From Pseudomonas cyclaminis (GTDB lineage: Bacteria > Pseudomonadota > Gammaproteobacteria > Pseudomonadales > Pseudomonadaceae): DNA of 40,369 nucleotides. The notes under the pieces are model-generated. The model was not told where the DNA came from. It ran no database searches and saw nothing but the letters and a program-made list of their open reading frames with translations. Shown here one piece after another: positions 34,499 to 40,369 of the stretch. The first letter of the stretch is position 1; each line of letters starts with the position of its first letter. Position numbers and translations under genes: made by a program. Location: contig NZ_JADDUM010000100.1 in the NCBI RefSeq assembly GCF_015163715.1, forward strand, positions 1 to 40,369. The letters run 5' to 3'.

Positions 34499-36856
34499 TC
34501 AGAACAGCCCCATTTGTCCGCCGACCAAGGTGCTGAAATCGTCATTCACAAACGGCAGAATCGCATCCGCCACCGGCTGCAACTGCCGGGTGACGTAGTG
34601 ATCGTAGTCGATGGGGGCTTGGCGCACTTCCAGCGGCTCAGGGCCGTTGACGCTGATCACGTAGCTGATCCAACCGCCACGCTGGTACTGGCGCGGGCGC
34701 CCGAGGCGGTCGTTGTAGTCATCGGCCAGGCGCGCTGCGCGCACGTGGGGCGGCACGTTGCGTTCGTAGTCATCCAACCGGCGGCGCAGGCGCTTGCGGT
34801 AGATCAGCAGCTCGTCGAATTCGCCGCTCAGGGTACGGCGCACATAATCGCGGATGTAGTCCTGATGGGGCAGGCGGTGGAAGATGCGCTGGTAGAGTTC
34901 CTGCTGGAATTGCCGGGCCAGGGGCGACCAGTCGCTGCGCACGGTTTCCAGGCCTTTGTAGACCATGTCTTCGCGGCCATCGGCGCGGGTGACCAAGCCG
35001 GCGTAGCGTTTTTTGCTGCCCTCCTCCGCACCGCGAATGGTCGGCATGAGAAAGCGCGTGAAGTGGGTTTCGTATTGCAGTTCCAGGGCGCTTTGCAGTC
35101 CGAATGCACTGTGCAGATGCTCGCGCCACCACGCATTGACGTGCTGCACCAGCGCCTGGCCGATCCGGCTGGCATCCTCCTGGGAGTGGGCCTTGCCGAG
35201 CCAGACGAAGGTGGAGTCGGTGTCGCCGTAGATCACCTCGTAGCCTTGAGCCTCAACCAGCTCGCGGGTCTGGCGCATGATCTGGTGGCCGCGCATTGTG
35301 ATCGACGAGGCCAGCCGGGTATCGAAAAAGCGGCAACCACTGGAACCGAGCACGCCGTAGAACGCGTTCATGATGATTTTCAGGGCTTGGGACAGCGGCG
35401 CATTGTGTTCACGCTTGGCCACTTCGCGGCCCTCGGAGACACGGGCGACGATGGACGGCAGGCAATGACGCGTGCGGGAAAAACGCGCACCGCGAAAGCC
35501 TTCCACTGATTCGCTGTCGTCCGGGTATTTGAGGCCCTCGATCAGACCCACGGGGTCGATCAGAAAGCTGCGGATGATCGACGGGTAGAGGCTTTTGTAA
35601 TCGAGTACCAGCACCGACTCGTAGAGGCCGGGACGCGAGTCCATGACAAACCCGCCGGGGCTGGCCTGGGGTGGTTTGTCCCCCAAGTTGGGCGCGACGA
35701 AACCCTGGCGGTGCATCAGCGGCATGTACAGGTGGGTGAATGCAGCGACCGATCCGCCATTGCGGTCGGCCGGCAGCCCGGTGACGCTGGCCCGTTCGAG
35801 CAGGAACTTGAGCAGTTCGGTCTTCTCGAAAATCCGCGTGACCAGTTCGCAGTCCTTGAGGTTGTAGCGCGCCAGGGCGGGCTTGTCCTCGGCAAACATG
35901 CGGTTGATTTCGTCCATGCGCTGGTAGGGCGTGGAGATGTCCTTGCCTTCGCCCAGCAGGGTTTGCGCGACGTTCTCCAGGCTGAAGGATTCGAAGCTCC
36001 AGGTGGCCGATCGCAGGGCTTCGATACCGTCGATGATCAGGCGCCCCGCCGCTGCCGCGAAGTAATGATTGCGGCTGCCGTGCTCGCGCCAGGCCATGGG
36101 TTCGTCGCCACGCCCGAGCATGAGCGGCACCTTGAGGCGTTGGGCATGCTCGTGGAGCACGCGCAGGTCGAACTGCACCACGTTCCAGCCGATGATCGCG
36201 TCAGGGTCGTGGGTGGCGAGCCATTGGTTGAGGCGTTCGAGCAATTGGGCGCGGGTGTCGCAGTAGTCGAGCTTGAAGTCCACTGAATCGGTTTTGTTCG
36301 GCGGGCCGAGCATGTAGACCTGGCGCTCACCGCAGCCTTCGAGGGCGATGGAATACAGGTCGCCCTGGGCTGTGGTCTCGATGTCCAGGGACACCAGTTT
36401 GAGCGGAGGGCGGTAATCGGGCGCGGGTTTCATCTGCGCGTCGCACAGAGCGCCCGTGGCGTCGGGCGTGCCACCGAACCAGACGGGGGCAGTGATAAAG
36501 CGTTCCATCATGTAGCGCTCAGGCGGGCGTACATCGGCTTCGTAGACATCGACGCCGGCAGCGCGCAGGCGTTTTTCCACATCCATCAGTTGGCGGTGCT
36601 GGCGGGTATACAGGCCCAGCACCGGACGGTGGTGGAAATCGCACAACTGCAGCGGGCGCAACTCGATATCGCGCTCGCCCTTGAGCAGCCAATCGAGTGG
36701 CTTGCGGTGGGCTTCAGGGATAAACATCACCGAGGTTTGCACGGGCAGGCGGATAAACCTTGGCCCTTGGTCGGTGGCCAGCCAGAAGCTCACCTCCGTG
36801 CCCGCCGGGGTATCGCGCCAATGCCGGGTCAGGACAAAACCCTGCTGTAAATCCAC
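34499..36856 (-). CDS. polB: DNA polymerase II (family B)
   Basis: 785 residues, the normal length. The exonuclease domain has [10 protein letters not shown] (exo I) and [13 protein letters not shown] (exo II). Polymerase motifs are [17 protein letters not shown] (A), [20 protein letters not shown] (B) and [10 protein letters not shown] (C with the catalytic aspartates). It is a repair and restart polymerase that is induced by DNA damage in E. coli. The start is GTG 36856, with GAGG about nine bases upstream. I looked for a CTG-N10-CAG LexA site in the upstream gap and did not find one. All active-site residues are present. Confidence 0.96.
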   Translation of the reverse strand: MDLQQGFVLTRHWRDTPAGTEVSFWLATDQGPRFIRLPVQTSVMFIPEAHRKPLDWLLKGERDIELRPLQLCDFHHRPVLGLYTRQHRQLMDVEKRLRAAGVDVYEADVRPPERYMMERFITAPVWFGGTPDATGALCDAQMKPAPDYRPPLKLVSLDIETTAQGDLYSIALEGCGERQVYMLGPPNKTDSVDFKLDYCDTRAQLLERLNQWLATHDPDAIIGWNVVQFDLRVLHEHAQRLKVPLMLGRGDEPMAWREHGSRNHYFAAAAGRLIIDGIEALRSATWSFESFSLENVAQTLLGEGKDISTPYQRMDEINRMFAEDKPALARYNLKDCELVTRIFEKTELLKFLLERASVTGLPADRNGGSVAAFTHLYMPLMHRQGFVAPNLGDKPPQASPGGFVMDSRPGLYESVLVLDYKSLYPSIIRSFLIDPVGLIEGLKYPDDSESVEGFRGARFSRTRHCLPSIVARVSEGREVAKREHNAPLSQALKIIMNAFYGVLGSSGCRFFDTRLASSITMRGHQIMRQTRELVEAQGYEVIYGDTDSTFVWLGKAHSQEDASRIGQALVQHVNAWWREHLHSAFGLQSALELQYETHFTRFLMPTIRGAEEGSKKRYAGLVTRADGREDMVYKGLETVRSDWSPLARQFQQELYQRIFHRLPHQDYIRDYVRRTLSGEFDELLIYRKRLRRRLDDYERNVPPHVRAARLADDYNDRLGRPRQYQRGGWISYVISVNGPEPLEVRQAPIDYDHYVTRQLQPVADAILPFVNDDFSTLVGGQMGLF

Positions 36857-36943
36857 CGTACCGCACCTCAGGAATCGCTTTCAGGCGTTGATTCTACGCG
36901 GCATCGTGGCAAACGCCCCCATGAAAGCTGAAAGCGGTAAGCT

Positions 36944-36965
36944 CGGGCATCAGCAAAGATGCCCG
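36944..36965 (-). terminator. Stem-loop after the SRPBCC gene
   Basis: CGGGCATC (36944-36951) and GATGCCCG (36958-36965) form a perfect 8-bp stem with a 6-base loop, six bases past the stop of the SRPBCC gene and 87 bases before polB on the same strand. The T run is missing on the minus strand. It probably separates the two transcripts. Confidence 0.55.
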
Positions 36966-36971
36966 TTTGAG

Positions 36972-37439
36972 TCACGCCCGACGGGCTCTGTTCAGAAAGT
37001 CTTCGATATTACCCATTTGCTCGTCCCAGCCACGAGAGTTCATCTTGAAGGCCTTCTGGCGGCGGGCTTGGGGCACTGCGTCGAAGCCGGATTCGACTAC
37101 CCGCAGCAGGATGCCCGGCGCGCGATCTTCAATGGTGAACTCAACCAGGGTGGGCGTTTCCTTGTCATAATCGACGCCCTTCTCCACCGCAAACGGATGC
37201 CACCAGAAGGAGAACAACGTCTGTGGCAGGATGCGTTCGATTTTGGCTTTCCAGAGAACGTGCTCGTAGCCTGGGTAGGTAATCGGGGCCTCAAGGGTTT
37301 CTCCGGCCACGAAGACTTTGTCCTTAAGGGCGACGCCGAACCAATTACCGAATTGCTCGGCATTGGTCAGCGCTTCCCAGACCTGTTTGCGTGAAGCGTT
37401 GAGCAGGACCTTTCGCTCGATGCGATCTAATACGTGCAT
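36972..37439 (-). CDS. SRPBCC / AHSA1-like domain protein
   Basis: 155 residues of the START-like superfamily. It opens with DRIERKVLLNASRKQVWEAL and has NAEQFGNWFGVAL, then a central LFSFWWHPFAVEK and the C-terminal helix GWDEQMGNIEDFL. These form a hydrophobic cavity for an unknown small ligand. GGAGG lies seven to nine bases before the ATG at 37439. Such genes are often next to an ArsR regulator; here none is present. It is divergent from the GFA-family gene with 99 bases between. Function beyond ligand binding cannot be stated. Confidence 0.87.
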   Translation of the reverse strand: MHVLDRIERKVLLNASRKQVWEALTNAEQFGNWFGVALKDKVFVAGETLEAPITYPGYEHVLWKAKIERILPQTLFSFWWHPFAVEKGVDYDKETPTLVEFTIEDRAPGILLRVVESGFDAVPQARRQKAFKMNSRGWDEQMGNIEDFLNRARRA

Positions 37440-37538
37440 AAGTCACCTCCTCCATTGACAGTAGGCGACATCAAACAATGCGCAACCTGAGGTTGTAAGC
37501 AATGATGATGACCCCCTCCTTGAACCCGGCAATACGTT

Positions 37539-37940
37539 ATGACTGAACCATTGAATGGAAGTTGCTTCTGCAAAGGTGTGCGCTATCAGGTGGACACATT
37601 GGATATGCCCATCAGCCACTGCCACTGTATAAGTTGCCGCAAAATACACGCGGCGGCGTTCGTCGCCACGGCCGGGGTGATGCGCGAGCATTTTCGCTGG
37701 ACGCAGGGAGAGGAACTGCTCGTGGCCTTCCAATCGTCACCGGGTAAATTCAGACATTTCTGTAAGTGCTGCGGCTCACACCTGATGGCGGAACGCAGGC
37801 AGCAGCCCCATGTGATTGTGCGAGTGGCGACGCTGGATGATGATCCGGGCGTCAGTCCTACCTCGCACATCTGGGTGAGCCATGAAGTGCCCTGGCTTGC
37901 CTATGAGGACGTGGAGCACTGGGACGAGTGGAAGGTATGA
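37539..37940 (+). CDS. GFA-family (glutathione-dependent formaldehyde-activating-like) zinc protein
   Basis: 133 residues. Zinc-site cysteines are in GSCFCKG, SHCHCISCRK and FCKCCGSHL, the CxC, HCxxC and CxxC pattern of the GFA fold. Many relatives are annotated as glutathione-dependent formaldehyde-activating enzymes, but that activity is disputed and most members are uncharacterised. The start MTEPLNGSCFCKGVRY is typical. It converges with the PBP2 gene, one base apart. Confidence 0.9.
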   Translation: MTEPLNGSCFCKGVRYQVDTLDMPISHCHCISCRKIHAAAFVATAGVMREHFRWTQGEELLVAFQSSPGKFRHFCKCCGSHLMAERRQQPHVIVRVATLDDDPGVSPTSHIWVSHEVPWLAYEDVEHWDEWKV

Positions 37941-37941
37941 C

Positions 37942-39834
37942 CTAGACGCGCGGATCGCCCGGCGCCTTGGCCGGCGTAGCATATTGCGGCTTCAAGTGTC
38001 CTTCCTGGTCCAGCAACCAAGCATCCATGATCTGCCGCACTACCGGCCCCGCGACGCGACCACCGGCCTCGCCGTTTTCGATCATCACCGAAATCACGAT
38101 TTTCGGATGTTCCGCAGGAGCAAAGCCGACAAACAAAGCGTTATCACGGTGGCGTTCCAGGGTTTTCTCGCGGTTGTAGCGTTCGCCCTGCTTGATCGCG
38201 ACTACCTGGGCGGTGCCGCTCTTGCCGGCGATGCGGTATTGCGCACCTTGCGCAGCAGCCCGGGCAATACCGCGCGGATCGTGCATCACCAATTGCATGC
38301 CGTGGTTGACCTGCTCCCAGTCACGCGGGTCTTTGAGCACAACGTTCGGCATGGGGTTTTCGTCAACAGGCGGTACGCCATTGATCGTCTTGGCCAGGTG
38401 CGGTCGGTTCCATACACCTTTGTTGGCGATCAGCGCAGTGGCCTGGGCCAGTTGCAGCGGCGTGACCTGCATGTAGCCCTGGCCGATGCCGAGGATCACG
38501 GTTTCGCCCGGGAACCAAGGCTGGCGGCGGGTTGCACGTTTCCAGGCCTGGGATGGCATCAGGCCAGCTGACTCTTCGAACATATCCAGGGAGACCTTCT
38601 GACCCAGGCCGAACTCTGCCAGGTAGTCGTGCAGGCGGTCGATGCCAAGCTTGTGGGCCAGATCGTAAAAGTAGGTGTCGTTGGAACGCATGATGGCTGC
38701 GTCCATGTCCACCCATCCGTCGCCGCTGTGGTTCCAGTTACGGTATTTATGGTCGAAGTCGGGCAGTTGGTAGTAACCGGGGTCGAACACACGGGTTTGA
38801 GCGGTGACTACGCCGCTGTCCAGACCGGCGATGGCCACTTCTGGCTTGATGGTCGAGCCCGGTGCATACAGGCCTCTAAGGACGCGGTTGAACAGCGGTC
38901 GGTCGATGGAGTCGTGCAGTGCAGCATATTCCTTGAAGCTGATGCCGGTGACGAACAGGTTCGGGTCGAAACTCGGCTTGCTGACCATGGCCAGGACTTC
39001 GCCGGTTTGCGGGTCCAGGGCAACCACCGAACCACGGCGATCGCCGAGGGCCTCCTCTGCCGCTTCCTGGAGTTTAACGTCGAGACTCAGGACAATACTT
39101 TTTCCGGGGATCGGATCGGTGTGCTTGAGCACTCGCAGCACACGGCCCTGGGCGTTGGTCTCAACTTCTTCATAGCCGACATGACCGTGCAACTCGGACT
39201 CGTAGAATCGCTCAATACCGGTCTTGCCGATGGATTGCGTGCCGCGGTACTCCACCGAGTCGAGGGCCTTGGATTCTTTCTCGTTGATGCGCCCCACATA
39301 GCCAATGGAGTGAGCGAAGTGCGCGCCTAGCGGATAGTGACGGACGAACTGCGGCTCTACGTCGACCCCTGGCAGGCGGAACTCATTCACTGCCAGCAAT
39401 GCGATCTGTTCTTCGGTCAACTCGTAAAACAATGTCACCGGGACAAAAGGATGGCGTGCCTGCTTCAGGGCTTTGTCGAACAGTCCACGGTCTTCGGCAG
39501 GCAGGTGCAGAAGGTTGACGATGTCGTCCAATTCGCCCTTGAGGTCGGCGGTGCGCTCGCGGGTGATGGTCAGGTTGTAACTGGGGCGGTTGTCGGCGAG
39601 TACCACGCCGTTGCGGTCGTAGATTAGCCCACGCGTCGGCGTGATGGGCAGCACATGAACACGGTTGTTTTCAGAGATGGTGGAGTGATAGTCGAACTGC
39701 ACGACTTGCAGGAAATACATACGCCCCACCAAGGCGCATGTAATGCCAATCACCAGCAGCGCACAGGCGAGCAGGCGTTTGTTGACCAGGCGGTTCTCTT
39801 TTTCGTGATCTTTAATCGTTATAGGTTCAGGCAT
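37942..39834 (-). CDS. mrdA: Penicillin-binding protein 2 (cell elongation transpeptidase), MrdA paralogue
   Basis: 630 residues. It has one membrane anchor at about residues 20-43, a pedestal domain with RGLIYDRNGVVLADNRPSYN, and a transpeptidase domain. The active serine is in STIK (residues 327-330), the second motif is SND (384-386, the SxD form of PBP2), and the third is KSG (538-540). It cross-links peptidoglycan during elongation with RodA. No rodA, rlmH or lytic-transglycosylase genes lie near it, so it is not in the usual mrd cluster and is probably a second copy. ATG 39834 has a weak GAGA about nine bases upstream. The 220 bases from here to the rRNA terminator hold no gene that I can see. 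Confidence 0.92.
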   Translation of the reverse strand: MPEPITIKDHEKENRLVNKRLLACALLVIGITCALVGRMYFLQVVQFDYHSTISENNRVHVLPITPTRGLIYDRNGVVLADNRPSYNLTITRERTADLKGELDDIVNLLHLPAEDRGLFDKALKQARHPFVPVTLFYELTEEQIALLAVNEFRLPGVDVEPQFVRHYPLGAHFAHSIGYVGRINEKESKALDSVEYRGTQSIGKTGIERFYESELHGHVGYEEVETNAQGRVLRVLKHTDPIPGKSIVLSLDVKLQEAAEEALGDRRGSVVALDPQTGEVLAMVSKPSFDPNLFVTGISFKEYAALHDSIDRPLFNRVLRGLYAPGSTIKPEVAIAGLDSGVVTAQTRVFDPGYYQLPDFDHKYRNWNHSGDGWVDMDAAIMRSNDTYFYDLAHKLGIDRLHDYLAEFGLGQKVSLDMFEESAGLMPSQAWKRATRRQPWFPGETVILGIGQGYMQVTPLQLAQATALIANKGVWNRPHLAKTINGVPPVDENPMPNVVLKDPRDWEQVNHGMQLVMHDPRGIARAAAQGAQYRIAGKSGTAQVVAIKQGERYNREKTLERHRDNALFVGFAPAEHPKIVISVMIENGEAGGRVAGPVVRQIMDAWLLDQEGHLKPQYATPAKAPGDPRV

Positions 39835-40054
39835 TGCTACAGCATCTCGTTGAAGAAGGTCGACGCCGCATCCTGCGATGAAAGATCAATCCTTGGGAAA
39901 ATGTGCTGCACCATACCAAAAATGCAGAAACACTTTGCATTGAATTCCTCAACGGTACTTGTAGGAGGGTTTGCAGATTGATGGCCACGGTGGACACCTG
40001 CCGCTCCGGAAGATATTCGAGAGCCGCTTCGGAGGGATCTTCTTTCCGAGCGCC

Positions 40055-40092
40055 CAAAACAAAACCCCTGTTTGCGTTAGCAAACAGGGGTT
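40055..40092 (-). terminator. Rho-independent terminator of the rRNA operon
   Basis: AACCCCTGTTTGC (40063-40075) pairs perfectly with GCAAACAGGGGTT (40080-40092), a 13-bp stem with a 4-base loop. On the minus strand it is followed by TTGTTTT. It lies 12 bases after the 5S rRNA and is a strong intrinsic terminator. Confidence 0.93.
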
Positions 40093-40103
40093 CTGGAATT
40101 TAA

Positions 40104-40219
40104 TCTTGACGATGACCTACTCTCACATGGGGAAACCCCACACTACCATCGGCGATGCATCGTTTCACTACTGAGTTCGGGATGGGATCAGGTGGTTCCA
40201 ATGCTCTATGGTCGTCAAG
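40104..40219 (-). rRNA. rrf: 5S ribosomal RNA
   Basis: On the minus strand the sequence starts CTTGACGACCATAGAGCATT, contains the conserved CCTGATCCCATCCCGAACTC and the loop ATGCATCGCCGATGGTAGTG, and ends GTCATCGTCAAGA, which closes the terminal stem. This is the Pseudomonas 5S form, about 116 bases. The ends may differ by one to three bases. It is the last RNA of an rRNA operon whose 23S gene lies just beyond the right edge. Confidence 0.95.
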
Positions 40220-40369
40220 AAATTCGGGTACTGAGTCGCGGCCTGATGGCCTCGCTTCAGCAAATTGGGTATGTGACAGCTTTCGGTGTTTTGTGAACGT
40301 CGAACTTTCGGTTCATTGCGTCTTCACACACCGCAATCTGGCCTTTCGGCGCAAATTGCTTGGGTGTTA
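40220..40369 (-). other. 23S-5S internal transcribed spacer
   Basis: Minus-strand reading begins TAACACCCAAGCAATTTGCG, as found at the junction of Pseudomonas 23S rRNA and its 3' spacer, then runs about 150 bases to the 5S. The first few bases may still belong to 23S. No tRNA is present in this spacer. The window stops here, where multi-copy rRNA commonly ends a contig. Confidence 0.8.

Noticed and set aside
36857..36971. LexA (SOS) box upstream of polB
   Set aside because: No CTG-N10-CAG element found in the gap.
1..40369. tRNA genes, CRISPR arrays, insertion sequences or prophage genes
   Set aside because: None seen; no cloverleaf, spaced repeat array, transposase or integrase features in any frame.

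Overview
The window reads as Pseudomonas DNA, most likely from the P. fluorescens lineage: high GC, a Pseudomonas-type 5S rRNA, two FecI/FecR/TonB-receptor iron-uptake sets, a bacteriophytochrome, an isonitrile hydratase, DNA polymerase II and a complete psl exopolysaccharide operon. The species assignment is inference. Both ends fall in repeats (a 45-bp tandem repeat on the left, the 5S-23S spacer of an rRNA operon on the right), so this may be a whole assembly contig.

Layout. 1-444 (minus): the start of a gene that runs off the left edge, preceded by a textbook HrpL promoter box. Its product has a type III secretion-like N-terminus followed by proline-rich 15-residue repeats. 565-4586 (minus): fecI-fecR-fecA, with the receptor frameshifted and a Fur-box-like site upstream. 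4694-8329 (plus): an SDR dehydrogenase and a GH15 glucan/trehalose hydrolase (overlapping genes), then an epoxide-hydrolase-like protein. 8326-11615 (minus): a bacteriophytochrome histidine kinase and a GlxA/AraC-type regulator. 11705-12384 (plus): isonitrile hydratase inhA, frameshifted. 12418-13047 (minus): a LysE/RhtB exporter. 13160-17249 (plus): a second iron set (strong Fur box, sigma factor, anti-sigma factor, siderophore receptor). 17250-33075 (plus): a regulatory leader and pslA-pslL in the order known from P. aeruginosa, with most genes overlapping or separated by a few bases, closed by a strong stem-loop. 33084-36856 (minus): a DUF4174 protein, a glutathione S-transferase and polB. 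36972-39834: an SRPBCC protein (minus), a GFA-family zinc protein (plus) and a PBP2 paralogue (minus). 40055-40369 (minus): terminator, 5S rRNA and the 23S-5S spacer.

How the genes work together. PslA loads the first sugar on undecaprenyl phosphate, PslB supplies GDP-mannose, PslC/F/H/I extend the unit, PslK flips it, PslJ polymerises it, PslE/PslD export it, PslG trims it and PslL may acylate it. The pslA leader has two FleQ-box candidates and an RsmA-type GGA site on the ribosome-binding site, which would match the c-di-GMP/FleQ and Gac/Rsm control known for this operon. The two FecIR sets would couple siderophore sensing to receptor expression under Fur.

Four genes (fecA, inhA, the second fecR, pslH) each carry a single-base indel at a G run or CCGGAC-like context, and a fifth may lie at the fecA start. 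A shared sequencing-error origin is more likely than five independent gene losses. The most novel item is the HrpL-box-controlled proline-rich candidate effector at the left edge.
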